A stretch of 64,000 nt of DNA from contig NZ_FOKR01000004.1 of assembly GCF_900112195.1 (NCBI RefSeq), forward strand, positions 216,114-280,113, written 5' to 3'. Below, piece by piece: positions 25,421-33,578 of this stretch. The DNA comes from Butyrivibrio sp. YAB3001. GTDB taxonomy: Bacteria > Bacillota > Clostridia > Lachnospirales > Lachnospiraceae. Each line of letters begins with the position of its first letter. Position 1 is the stretch's first letter. The position numbers and the translations under genes are program-made. The notes under the pieces were generated by a model, which saw only the letters and a program-made list of their open reading frames with translations, was not told the DNA's origin and did no database searches.

Positions 25421-26335
25421 TCAGCCCTTAACTGAACCAACCATGATTCCTGAATCAAAATACTTCTGGAAGAATGGATACATTACTATAAGCGGTAAGC
25501 TTGAAATAATGATGGTTGCATATTTAAGAAGTTCTGCAAGCTGTGCTCTCTGAGCTGTACTCTGCATATCTGCTATCATTCCCGGATCTGGTTCATTCTG
25601 GATAAGGATAGCCCTAAGCACCAGCTGAAGAGGCTGCTTATCTGCTGAATTCAGATAGATCATTGCATCAAAGTAGCTGTTCCACATTCCTACAAACTGC
25701 CACAATATCAGCACTGCTATAAGTGGTGTGCAAACAGGAAGAAGTATTCTGAAAAAGAACACCAATTCATTAGCTCCGTCCACATCAGCAGCTTCTCTAA
25801 GTTCGCTTGGAATACCTTTGTAGTAAGTTCTTGCGATGATCATGTTCCATACGCTAAATGATCCCGGAAGAATTACAGCCCACATGGTATCAAGAAGTCC
25901 AATGTTACTGATAAGAAGGTATGTAGGAATCAGTCCTCCGCCAAAGAACATTGTGATAATAAAGATTGCGTTAAAAAACTTTTTGCCTTTAAAATCATCT
26001 CTTGACATTGGATACGCACACAAAAGTGTTATAAATACAGAAATAACCGCAAATAATACGGAATATATAATTGCATTTCTAAATCCAATCCATATCTGAG
26101 AATTGGTCATAACTCTCTCATAAGCTGTAAGAGTCCATTTGCTGAAATCAAATACTATTCCCTTGTTCTGAAGTGTTATAGGATCCATGAAGGAAGCTAC
26201 AATAATATAAACTACAGGGCCTATGATAGCCATTACAAAGGCTGCAAGGAGAATATAACCAACCAAAAGAAATGTTTTATCTCCAATGGAAGCTCTGGCA
26301 AATTCGCTTTTTTTAATATTTACTGTCTGTTGCAT
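25421..26335 (-). CDS. Sugar ABC permease, LplC/YtcP type
   Basis: 304 residues, six transmembrane helices, with the EAA-loop REAADVDGANELVFFFRILLP at about 190-210 that contacts the ATPase. The ending FFQKYFDSGIMVGSVKG is typical of the LplC/YtcP group. The partner ATPase is not in the operon; such systems generally borrow a shared MsmK-type ATPase. It is 11 bases downstream of the LplB-type permease, with GGGGGAG before the ATG. Confidence 0.94.
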   Translation of the reverse strand: MQQTVNIKKSEFARASIGDKTFLLVGYILLAAFVMAIIGPVVYIIVASFMDPITLQNKGIVFDFSKWTLTAYERVMTNSQIWIGFRNAIIYSVLFAVISVFITLLCAYPMSRDDFKGKKFFNAIFIITMFFGGGLIPTYLLISNIGLLDTMWAVILPGSFSVWNMIIARTYYKGIPSELREAADVDGANELVFFFRILLPVCTPLIAVLILWQFVGMWNSYFDAMIYLNSADKQPLQLVLRAILIQNEPDPGMIADMQSTAQRAQLAELLKYATIIISSLPLIVMYPFFQKYFDSGIMVGSVKG

Positions 26336-26346
26336 TTCGCTCCCCC

Positions 26347-27267
26347 TTATAGTCCCTGACCGTCGTTAAGCTTCTCAACAACCTTATTAACCACTATGAG
26401 AAGAATTACATTTACGATCGTATTAAATAATCCAACCGCTGTTGAATAACTGTAATCACCATTTAAAAGACCTTTTTTATAAACATAAGTAGCTATGATC
26501 TCAGATGAAGCAAGGTTCATATCTGACTGAAGTGCATAGGCCTTTTCAAAGCCGATACTCATAATGTTTCCTGCCTGAAGAATGAATTGGATAACTACCA
26601 TATCCTTGATAGCCGGCCACTCTACTGCCTTGATCTGTTGCCAGATATTGGCTCCATCAATCTGTGCTGCCTCTTTGAGTTCCTTGCTGGCATTTGAAAG
26701 AGCTGCTGTGTACATGATCGATGCCCAGCCGGCGCCCTGCCAGATACCACTTATGATGTAGATTGGTCTGAATGCTGCAGGGATTGTCAAAAAGTTGATG
26801 TTCGTTCCCAAAAGCATATTGAATGGTCCTGTAACCGATAAAAGAATCCTGACCATACCACAGAGGACTATGACAGATATGAAGTTAGGCATATACAGAA
26901 CAAGCTGTATCTTCTGTTTGATCTTGCTACTAGCAATCCTGTTAAGTAGAAGCGCCAGTATTATCGGCATTGGAAATCCCCATAACAGACCAAAAATACT
27001 CAGTTTAAGTGTATTTGCAAGATATTGCATAAAATCGGGGGATGATAAGAACTGTTCGAAATACTTAAGTCCTACCCATTCACTCCCCAATATTCCTTTA
27101 AATGGGTTGTATTTCTGAAAAGCAATCAGAATGCCTCCCATCGGAATGTACCTGAACACTATTGTCAGTAACAGTGCCGGTCCCAGGAAGAACACATATA
27201 GTTGCCAATGCTGTTTAACATATACCAGAGTGTTATGCATCGAATTATCTTTTACCTTTGTGTTCAT
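26347..27267 (-). CDS. Sugar ABC permease, LplB type
   Basis: 306 residues from ATG 27267, chosen for the GGGAGG six to eight bases upstream. The N-terminus carries WQLYVFFLGPALLLTIVFRYIPMGG and the EAA loop is KEAAQIDGANIWQQIKAVEWP. Ending with EKLNDGQGL matches the LplB family. It is the first gene of the sucrose operon, directly behind the LacI-regulated promoter. Confidence 0.94.
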   Translation of the reverse strand: MNTKVKDNSMHNTLVYVKQHWQLYVFFLGPALLLTIVFRYIPMGGILIAFQKYNPFKGILGSEWVGLKYFEQFLSSPDFMQYLANTLKLSIFGLLWGFPMPIILALLLNRIASSKIKQKIQLVLYMPNFISVIVLCGMVRILLSVTGPFNMLLGTNINFLTIPAAFRPIYIISGIWQGAGWASIMYTAALSNASKELKEAAQIDGANIWQQIKAVEWPAIKDMVVIQFILQAGNIMSIGFEKAYALQSDMNLASSEIIATYVYKKGLLNGDYSYSTAVGLFNTIVNVILLIVVNKVVEKLNDGQGL

Positions 27268-27317
27268 GTAACCCCTCCCAAGTTTTACATTTGCATAATT
27301 CTCATTTGCATATGTAA

Positions 27318-27346
27318 AATATAGCACCTATATTTACAGCTGTCAA
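27318..27346 (-). promoter_or_regulatory. Promoter of the sucrose operon
   Basis: On the minus strand TTGACA (27341-27346) and TATATT (27318-27323) are 17 bases apart, about 50 bases before the LplB-type start codon. It is close to consensus for the housekeeping sigma factor. Confidence 0.8.
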
Positions 27347-27383
27347 CATAATTATTTTACATTTGCACAATAGATATTTACAT

Positions 27384-27412
27384 TTGACACTTTGATTTTT
27401 ACATTTTATAAT
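27384..27412 (+). promoter_or_regulatory. Promoter of the LacI-family regulator
   Basis: TTGACA (27384-27389) and TATAAT (27407-27412) are separated by exactly 17 bases: a perfect consensus promoter. The transcript leader to the ATG at 27507 is about 90 bases. Confidence 0.85.
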
Positions 27413-27506
27413 GATATAGGTGTCAAAAAGTCATAAATACCTACTATCTGGGGCACCCCCATCTTTTGACACATTCATCTTTTATTTAGAAAGTGGAGAC
27501 TACACT

Positions 27507-28559
27507 ATGCCAGCAAAAGTCACCTTACAGGATATAGCAGATGCTCTTGGAGTATCCAGAAATACCGTATCCAAGGCTATAAATAACACCGGAGTTTTAG
27601 CTGAAGCTACCAGACAGAAGGTTTTAGAGAAGGCTATCGAAATGGGATACAAGCAATTTTCTTATGCCAATTCCATTTCAGACATTACAAATCCTTTCAG
27701 TTCCCAACCCAAGGCTTCAGGAGAGATTGCTCTCTTTTCAGGCAATTTCCTTAATAATTCTCACTTTGCTTCTACCATGCTTGATAAATTTCAATATGAA
27801 ATTTCTCTGCTTGGCTATAGCCTGACAATGCACCGGGTTGATCATCAGAATATAGAGTCAAGAACTCTTCCTCTCTCATACAGACCGGATAACACCAAGG
27901 CTATTGTATGCATCGAAATGTTTGATCACTCATATTGTGAAATGTTGTGCAGCCTGGGATTACCTGTTCTCATGATAGATGCTCCCGTTGCAAGCTACTG
28001 GAGACCATTAAACGCAGATGTTCTGCTCATGGATAATTTTTCCAATATATATACAGTCGTTAATGACATGAGCAAAAAGGGAATTACCAAGATAGGATTT
28101 GTAGGCCAGGTCACACATTGCCGTTCTTTCTACGAGCGATTCATAGCCTTTAGGGAGGCAATGTATATCAATAATCTGAACTTTGACGAAAAATATTGTC
28201 TTACAGAGGTTCATCCTCACGGATTAGAATATAGAGAATACTTATTCGAAGCTCTTACGAAGATTCAAGAAATGCCCGAACTCTTTATTTGTGCCAACGA
28301 TTTTGTAGCTCTCGATCTGATATACGGCCTCAAGAGAATGGGAATAGAATGTCCACGTGATATCAAGATATTCGGTTTTGATGATTCCCCCGAGTCCAAG
28401 ATCATGTCTCCTTCTCTCTCAACCAGCCATATACACAGCCAGATAATCGGCTACTCAGCTGCCAACCTTGTAATCTCCAGGATTGAACAACCTGATCTCA
28501 ATTACAGGATCACCTATACAGAGACTGATCTTATTTACAGAGAATCAACACTGATGTAA
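27507..28559 (+). CDS. LacI-family transcriptional regulator of the sucrose locus
   Basis: 350 residues from ATG 27507 (GGAG eight bases upstream; the longer frame starts in the promoter leader). HTH: VTLQDIADALGVSRNTVSKAIN at residues 5-26, then the hinge and a periplasmic-binding-protein-like ligand domain with FICANDFVALDLIYGLKRMG and IKIFGFDDSPESKIMSPSLS. It is divergent from the sucrose operon and probably represses it and itself through the repeated sites between them, with a sugar or sugar phosphate as inducer. Confidence 0.93.
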   Translation: MPAKVTLQDIADALGVSRNTVSKAINNTGVLAEATRQKVLEKAIEMGYKQFSYANSISDITNPFSSQPKASGEIALFSGNFLNNSHFASTMLDKFQYEISLLGYSLTMHRVDHQNIESRTLPLSYRPDNTKAIVCIEMFDHSYCEMLCSLGLPVLMIDAPVASYWRPLNADVLLMDNFSNIYTVVNDMSKKGITKIGFVGQVTHCRSFYERFIAFREAMYINNLNFDEKYCLTEVHPHGLEYREYLFEALTKIQEMPELFICANDFVALDLIYGLKRMGIECPRDIKIFGFDDSPESKIMSPSLSTSHIHSQIIGYSAANLVISRIEQPDLNYRITYTETDLIYRESTLM

Positions 28560-28593
28560 TAAGCTTATACAAGAAAGAATTTCCTAATATAAA

Positions 28594-28637
28594 AAGGGGC
28601 TGTCGCACTATTTAATCATCTAAAGCGACAGCCCCTT
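28594..28637. terminator. Hairpin terminator after the LacI regulator gene
   Basis: A 13-base perfect stem (28594-28606 with 28625-28637), 18-base loop, followed by AATTT on the plus strand. It lies 35 bases past the regulator stop. The left arm and first loop bases match the hairpin at 19684 in 18 of 20 positions. Confidence 0.7.
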
Positions 28638-28732
28638 AATTTCTCTGTTTATGAAATAACGACATTGTATGAATGTCTCAATTTGTTCTTTAACCACATA
28701 TCTGTTTCTGGAACTTGCCTCTTATGAAATAA

Positions 28733-28767
28733 AAAATGCATGAAAACAAACTGTCCCCATGCATTTT
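28733..28767 (-). terminator. Intrinsic terminator of the 72-residue gene
   Basis: A ten-base perfect stem (28733-28742 with 28758-28767) is followed by TTTTTTATTT-like sequence on the minus strand, 30 bases after the stop codon at 28798. Confidence 0.75.
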
Positions 28768-28797
28768 CATTATATCATTATTTCATTGTCCAAATTA

Positions 28798-29016
28798 TTA
28801 CTTCTTAAATAACCCACCTGCTATGTTCTTGATGTCATTAAGGTCAAGCTTGCCATCTGCCACTGCAGACTGAACTAACTTAATATCATCCTCGCTAACA
28901 TCAATGTTAGCTTTCTTAAGCAGCTCTTTTGCCTGAGTAGGGTCTGCCTTCGCAATCTGAGCCATGAGTTCTTTGTTACTACTAATCTGTTTGAGTATAG
29001 CTGTGATGTCTCCCAT
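28798..29016 (-). CDS. Small acidic helical protein with C-terminal Gly-Gly, 72 residues
   Basis: Real by context: GGAGGAGG lies six bases before the ATG and a terminator follows the stop. The sequence (MGDITAILKQISSNKELMAQ, AKELLKKANIDVSEDD, DIKNIAGGLFKK) is helical and resembles the Nif11/helix-leader type in length and ending, but no family can be named with certainty. No transporter or modification enzyme adjoins. Confidence 0.7.
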   Translation of the reverse strand: MGDITAILKQISSNKELMAQIAKADPTQAKELLKKANIDVSEDDIKLVQSAVADGKLDLNDIKNIAGGLFKK

Positions 29017-29130
29017 TTTATACCTCCTCCAACAACATTAACAATTGTAACAAATCTATTATACTACTTGAGTCTCAATATCTTAAAGAACCTTCCACGA
29101 AAATTCGTGAACATCTTGTTTGCGATTTCC

Positions 29131-29583
29131 TCAGAATTTCAGATTATCTCCAAGAACCGGAACTTTACTGGCAAAGAAAGAGAACTCGCCACTATCTAAA
29201 AGATTCCCTGCATCATCAGTTACTCTGATATCGAATACAAGAATGTGTTTTCCGGTCTTAAGTTTCATGCATTCGCAATAAATGTATTCTGTATTTACTG
29301 CCGGCAAAAGAAAATTCAAGTTTGCAGAAACTGTAGTAACATAGTATCCGCTCATGCTTCCGGTTGCTCCGGCCATGGCATCAACAAAAGATAAAAGTGC
29401 TCCACCATGAATGCTTCCATAGGTATTATGAAGTCTGGTATCACACTTGATTCTGGATTTACTATATGTGGGGCTAAGCTCTAGCACCTCAAATCCAATA
29501 AACTTGTTATATTCATTTGCATATAATTCAGAGATTATCTTTTCCCTGATCGCGTTTTCTTTTTCTGTACGTGCTTTTCTCAT
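29131..29583 (-). CDS. PaaI-type hotdog thioesterase
   Basis: 150 residues with the hotdog core motif NTYGSIHGGALLSFVDAMAG around residue 55-75. Family members hydrolyse acyl- or aryl-CoA esters in the cytosol. Its ATG overlaps the stop of the preceding 98-residue gene by four bases (ATGA), with GGGAG just upstream. Confidence 0.88.
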   Translation of the reverse strand: MRKARTEKENAIREKIISELYANEYNKFIGFEVLELSPTYSKSRIKCDTRLHNTYGSIHGGALLSFVDAMAGATGSMSGYYVTTVSANLNFLLPAVNTEYIYCECMKLKTGKHILVFDIRVTDDAGNLLDSGEFSFFASKVPVLGDNLKF

Positions 29584-29876
29584 TTTCTCCCACCATTCAT
29601 TCCCATTGTTTTAAGCATCTCCATCGCTTTCATATACGATTCTCTCATCGTCCTGGGATTATTTGTTGCAAGTCCGGCATCCTTAGCTTTTAAAAGGATA
29701 TCCTCCTCATCACTTATAAAAAGAATATCTGATGAACATGTCTTTATATAGTCAGCAGCTTCATCTGCTTCTATTCGCAGAACATTCGCATTATGACGTT
29801 CCTTCAGCATATTCACTTGTTTTTCAAATACTTCATCAGCACAATCCTTAAGGCAAATAACTATCTCTGAATACAT
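29580..29876 (-). CDS. Hypothetical protein, 98 residues
   Basis: Not recognised. An alternating alpha/beta pattern (MYSEIVICLKDCADEVFEKQ, VLRIEADEAADYIK, DILFISDEEDILLKAKDAG, then NPRTMRESYMKAMEML) suggests a small Rossmann-like fold. A GGGAGG site precedes the ATG. It is translationally coupled to the thioesterase and follows a conserved promoter-like element at 29926. Confidence 0.72.
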   Translation of the reverse strand: MYSEIVICLKDCADEVFEKQVNMLKERHNANVLRIEADEAADYIKTCSSDILFISDEEDILLKAKDAGLATNNPRTMRESYMKAMEMLKTMGMNGGRK

Positions 29877-29925
29877 TTATACAAGCCTCCCAAATGCATC
29901 CGCGTTAACTTTTTCACTTTCTCAA

Positions 29926-29960
29926 CATATCCATTATACCCCAACAATCCAATTCACCCA
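29926..29960 (-). promoter_or_regulatory. Conserved promoter-like element, copy 1
   Basis: On the minus strand a TGGGTGAA start, a TTGTTGGGG core and TATAATGGAT (TATAAT at 29933-29938) precede the 98-residue gene. The same block, with small changes, is found at 54843-54879 and 62243-62279. No TTGACA -35 is present at the proper distance. Confidence 0.55.
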
Positions 29961-29977
29961 AAAGATTATTAAGACGA

Positions 29978-30019
29978 CAAAAACCCCTATCAGCATTTTT
30001 CTTTTTTGCCGATAGGGGT
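29978..30019 (-). terminator. Intrinsic terminator of the PspC-domain gene
   Basis: Arms ACCCCTATC/GATAGGGGT (29983-29991 with 30011-30019) followed by five T on the minus strand, about 55 bases after the stop at 30073. Confidence 0.75.
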
Positions 30020-30072
30020 AAAAATTACGTATTCAAGATTTCCCGCAGCTTTGGTCATCTTTTTTCAAGGTA

Positions 30073-30282
30073 TCAAACATTGTCATATCTGCTGACATAA
30101 TCAGGACGATTATCCATAAGAAGTGCTGCTATCAAATAAAGCACTGCTCCACTGCCACCTGAAAGAAACATCACTGCCCATATAACTCTTATTATGGTTG
30201 GATCAATTCCCAGATACTCTCCAAGTCCGCCGCACACACCAAATATCTTTCTTTCGTTACTTCTGTATAATTTTTTCTCCAT
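30073..30282 (-). CDS. PspC-domain membrane protein, 69 residues
   Basis: The start at 30282 has AAGGAGG eight bases upstream. The PspC domain is complete: LYRSNERKIFGVCGGLGEYLGIDPTIIR, then a hydrophobic helix IWAVMFLSGGSGAVLYLIAALLM. Stand-alone PspC proteins of Firmicutes are membrane proteins linked to envelope stress. It overlaps no gene but follows the YkvA-like gene by 13 bases. Confidence 0.92.
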   Translation of the reverse strand: MEKKLYRSNERKIFGVCGGLGEYLGIDPTIIRVIWAVMFLSGGSGAVLYLIAALLMDNRPDYVSRYDNV

Positions 30283-30295
30283 ATCACAAGCCTCC

Positions 30296-30493
30296 TTAAA
30301 GCTCCTTACCATTAACATCAATTACTTCAATCCGCTCATCATCTCTTTTACCTATTGCAAGCTTGCTCTTGTTTGCTGCCAGATAAAGCACAATCGCCAG
30401 GATGTCATCAACAGGTCCCGGAACGAAATCCATCGGCGATACCACATAAACTATGAGCAGTGCAAATAAAAAACCTTTCCAAAATCTGTTCAT
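30296..30493 (-). CDS. YkvA-like (DUF1232) small membrane protein
   Basis: 65 residues from ATG 30493 (GGGAG seven bases upstream; another ATG lies two codons earlier). The motif VSPMDFVPGPVDDILAIVLYL is the DUF1232 signature. Short charged C-terminal tail. It forms a two-gene unit with the PspC-domain gene, both small membrane proteins. Confidence 0.85.
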   Translation of the reverse strand: MNRFWKGFLFALLIVYVVSPMDFVPGPVDDILAIVLYLAANKSKLAIGKRDDERIEVIDVNGKEL

Positions 30494-30635
30494 CGACATT
30501 CTCCCTTCCTGATGCGTTTTTGCTTTGTTCTGATTCCATTGTATATCCCAAGCTCATTTGAATACATAACAGTTTCTGCACATTTTTACTCTTTATTCTC
30601 CTCTTTTAGCAAAAAAGAGGACAGCCATATCTTTC

Positions 30636-30906
30636 CTACACATTCCCCCTGGCTTTAAGCACAAAGCCCTGTAGTTCCAGCTCTTTTCCTGAATCAGTGG
30701 TCATCTTCTCTATGCCCTGATCAATAATCTCGTAATCATTTTCAAATTTGCGAAGAAGCTTCATGCTGCCGATGTTGCGTACATCAGCCTCGTAAAAGAA
30801 CTCCGTTTTTCCGTAACTGTCACGAGCAAGATCTAATGCAGCCTTTAAAGCCGAAAAAGCATAGCCTTTATTCCATTCTGAAAGGTTCAATCTTTATTTT
30901 CCCCAC
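30636..30906 (-). pseudogene. Internally deleted GNAT acetyltransferase
   Basis: A GTG at 30904-30906 with GGAGG seven bases upstream begins an acetyltransferase-like start (KIKIEPFRME) that stops within a dozen codons. An overlapping second frame continues as WNKGYAFSALKAALDLAR and EADVRNIGSMKLLRKFEN, the acetyl-CoA-binding end of a GNAT domain. The roughly 80 residues between are missing. This is best read as a gene with a large internal deletion that also shifted the frame. Confidence 0.6.
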
Positions 30907-30954
30907 TTATTTTCCTCCGTTACTTAATTCAAATTTTTTCAACAATCCTCAAAA

Positions 30955-31521
30955 TCAGTGTTTCTTATTCAGCTTATATCCAACAATGGCACCGATAACG
31001 CCTCCAAGAATATGCGACAGATTCGATATGTCATCCTGCAAAAACAGCCCATCATAAACCTGCTTACCAATGAAAATGATAGCCACAAGAATAAATGTCA
31101 GCGGAATCTCGCCATTTTTAAAGCTTGTAAAAGAAGTCAGCAAGATAAACGCGAACACAACACCACTCGCACCGCAAAGTGCCACATTCCAAAACAGCAG
31201 GTAGTTCACAAGTCCGGTAACCACCGCTGTGATAAGAATAACCTGCAGTATTCTCTTTGAGCCATATTTTTCTTCAAGCATGGGACCAAGCAAAAGAATG
31301 TATGCCGCATTGCCAATGTAGTGCTCCCATCCGCCATGTCCAAGAACATGTGTAAAGAATCTTATATACGTAAACGGATCCATAAGTGAAGAATGATACG
31401 TCATAAAGAGAAACTGATTACTGACACCTGCTGTCAAATAGCCAAGCACCAGAACAGCAAAGCTGATAAAAATAAATCCCAAAACCACAGGGGAATTGAA
31501 GGTTATCTTTAGTTTTTTCAT
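30955..31521 (-). CDS. Rhomboid-family intramembrane serine protease
   Basis: 188 residues, six helices. The HGGWEHYIGNAAYILLLGPMLEE loop matches the rhomboid HxxxN segment. Catalytic Ser is in GASGVVFA (about residue 121) and catalytic His in LSHILGGVIGAIVG (about residue 172). It cleaves transmembrane substrates, which are unknown here. AGGAG lies eleven bases before the ATG. Confidence 0.93.
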   Translation of the reverse strand: MKKLKITFNSPVVLGFIFISFAVLVLGYLTAGVSNQFLFMTYHSSLMDPFTYIRFFTHVLGHGGWEHYIGNAAYILLLGPMLEEKYGSKRILQVILITAVVTGLVNYLLFWNVALCGASGVVFAFILLTSFTSFKNGEIPLTFILVAIIFIGKQVYDGLFLQDDISNLSHILGGVIGAIVGYKLNKKH

Positions 31522-31588
31522 CTTCTTTTAATCTCCTGAATACCTTCTAAGCAGACTCTGGTCATTCAATATATCTGCTTAGGAGATA

Positions 31589-32149
31589 TCAAAACATTTC
31601 ATTAACCTTATCAACAATCTCAGGCAGCCTCCTGCAGTCAATAATTGGATCATCAGTCTCTAATGAATGATTTGCATCAGCTACCTTGAACAATTCAAGC
31701 TGAAACTCTTTGCATTTACTCTCCACCAGTTCTGTGCCGCACCATGGATCAGCTGTGCCATGGAACACTATTCCACAATTATCCCTTAGATGATTAAAGG
31801 TTTCCGGAACAGGTGTAAATACAATATGTCTGGCATTTATCCCATTCTCCTTGTCAAAATATGCAGCCACAGCAGTTCCAATGCTCTTCCCTATAAAAAC
31901 TACATCATTATAATCTTCATAGTTAACCTTGGAAAGCTGTTTCCTTGTCTCAATGACAGCATGTTGAAATGCCTCCATCTTGGCTTCTTTATCATTCATG
32001 ATATCTTTAGCCCTGATCTGAAAATCATAGCTTATCTCAATAACTTCATATCCGTGTGCTCTTGCAAGCTTCTTAGCATAATATAAAAGCGGTTTATCAC
32101 TGTGATAACCCATTCCTGGAAATACCACAGCCAGTTTGTCAGACTTCAT
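31589..32149 (-). CDS. Small alpha/beta hydrolase, 186 residues
   Basis: Begins LAVVFPGMGYHSDKPLLYY (oxyanion strand), with a nucleophile elbow GKSIGTAVAAYF (Ser about 94). A probable Asp lies in FHGTADPWCG and the His in DANHSLE. The compact length and motif spacing match dienelactone-hydrolase-like or KANL3-type hydrolases. Substrate unknown. The Shine-Dalgarno is weak. Confidence 0.78.
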   Translation of the reverse strand: MKSDKLAVVFPGMGYHSDKPLLYYAKKLARAHGYEVIEISYDFQIRAKDIMNDKEAKMEAFQHAVIETRKQLSKVNYEDYNDVVFIGKSIGTAVAAYFDKENGINARHIVFTPVPETFNHLRDNCGIVFHGTADPWCGTELVESKCKEFQLELFKVADANHSLETDDPIIDCRRLPEIVDKVNEMF

Positions 32150-32222
32150 CTTAATTATCTATCTCCATTCTCTAAAAATGCCGTCTTCGTTTCCACAGCC
32201 CTCACAATTTATAAAAGATTTT

Positions 32223-32720
32223 TTAATTGTGTTTCCTCTCATCCGTGACGAAATGCTTAACCTCATTTATCGGATGTAATAATTCTGTTCTAAAGAACTC
32301 CGGGTAAAACTTAATCGGATCATCCGGTGCAATCCACTTGAGAAACTCTTCATGCTCATCCTCCGTAAAACTGCTGCACTCCGGTTCAAAGTCCTCCGGA
32401 ACCTTCATATAAAAGAAGAAAGATATCTCATATATAAGCTTTCCGAGATTAGACTCCGCATCGCCATAAAAATAGTTCTCATGAATGAAACCGAGCCTGT
32501 CTACTTCCATTTGTATGCCAGTCTCTTCGTATACTTCTCGGATTACTGCTTCCTCGGCAGTTTCCCCAAACTTGACCCTGCCGCCTACAGAATACAGATA
32601 CTCCGGTCTTATATGATTCCCAACCATAAGAAATTTCCCATTCTTTAGTATAATTGCACCTACTCTGATATTAATAAGGCCGTTGTCACACGGCACAGTC
32701 ATGTCTTTTTTCATATCCAC
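32223..32720 (-). CDS. Nudix hydrolase
   Basis: 165 residues with the complete Nudix box GGRVKFGETAEEAVIREVYE followed by ETGI at about 46-69. It hydrolyses a nucleoside-diphosphate-linked compound; the subfamily is not clear. GGAGGAG lies seven bases before the GTG at 32720; an ATG two codons later is an alternative start. Confidence 0.92.
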   Translation of the reverse strand: MDMKKDMTVPCDNGLINIRVGAIILKNGKFLMVGNHIRPEYLYSVGGRVKFGETAEEAVIREVYEETGIQMEVDRLGFIHENYFYGDAESNLGKLIYEISFFFYMKVPEDFEPECSSFTEDEHEEFLKWIAPDDPIKFYPEFFRTELLHPINEVKHFVTDERKHN

Positions 32721-32750
32721 CTAATCTCCTCCATTTTATTTTGTATAATC

Positions 32751-33578
32751 CTATTTAAATGGGTTAAAAAACCTGCTGCCGTTTATATGTGTCAAAACAA
32801 GTGAAGCAACAAGCAGTAGTGCGCACACTATCATTGAAACATAATCAAGAACCTTAAACTTTTGCGCCATGTACCAGGTTCTCTTTTTATTCTTGCCAAA
32901 ACATCTTAGCTCCATGGCATTAGAGATAATCTCAATCCTGCTCATGCTGCTAAGGATAAGTGGCACCAGAATCGCTGACGCAGACTTAAGGCGGCTGATA
33001 AGTGAAGCCTTCTTGCTAAGTTCAACTCCCCTTGCCTGAGATGCCTGACTGATTTCATGATACTGCTTTTGAATATCAGGAATATAGCGAAGCGCCAGCG
33101 CAACAGAATATGAAACTGAATAGCTTACCCCGATTTTGTTGAGGGATGCTGCAAATTCGCTTGGATTGGTGGTGCACACAAATAAAAGTACAAAAGGAAT
33201 TGTGGCGAAATACTTAAGGATATAATTGAGCTGGAAAAAGAACTGCTCTGCTGTAGGCGCAAAGTGTCCTGACAGTCCGAAAAGATAGGTGCAGGTTCCA
33301 TAAATCTCTGTCCCATGATGCGGCGAAAACACATAAACCAGCACAGTGTTAAGCACCAGGAAAACCAACGTAAACCACAACATAAAGGACACATCCTTAA
33401 GCCTTATCCTGCCTACAGGAAAAAGAGCTATTCCAAGAACCGCAAGAACCACAAGAAGCCTTGTGTCATAGGTTGTCATAGCTGCAAAACTCCACAAAAA
33501 CAGGCACACCAGCTTAGTTGCCCCTGTAAGTTCATGTATAGGCGATTTTCTTTCTATATAGTTAAAGAGATTATTCAT
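32751..33578 (-). CDS. ECF transporter T component (EcfT/CbiQ)
   Basis: 275 residues with five to six helices and the two diagnostic coupling motifs: QASQARGVEL (A-R-G) at about 195 and SNAMELRCFG (A-x-x-R) at about 232. It is the membrane scaffold of an energy-coupling-factor vitamin or metal importer. Its ATG overlaps the stop of the ATPase gene by four bases. Confidence 0.94.
   Translation of the reverse strand: MNNLFNYIERKSPIHELTGATKLVCLFLWSFAAMTTYDTRLLVVLAVLGIALFPVGRIRLKDVSFMLWFTLVFLVLNTVLVYVFSPHHGTEIYGTCTYLFGLSGHFAPTAEQFFFQLNYILKYFATIPFVLLFVCTTNPSEFAASLNKIGVSYSVSYSVALALRYIPDIQKQYHEISQASQARGVELSKKASLISRLKSASAILVPLILSSMSRIEIISNAMELRCFGKNKKRTWYMAQKFKVLDYVSMIVCALLLVASLVLTHINGSRFFNPFK

Larger units (their letters stand above)
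27283..27412. promoter_or_regulatory. Cluster of repeated operator-like sites between LacI regulator and sucrose operon
   Basis: Five copies of a TTTACATTTGCA-like motif lie at 27283-27299, 27303-27320 (inverted), 27354-27370, 27375-27390 and 27396-27412. The inverted copy reads as a near-palindrome centred on CATATG, as expected for a dimeric LacI-family repressor. Two copies overlap the -35 and -10 of the regulator promoter, and one overlaps the -10 of the operon promoter. Joint control of both promoters by the LacI protein is inferred. Confidence 0.65.
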
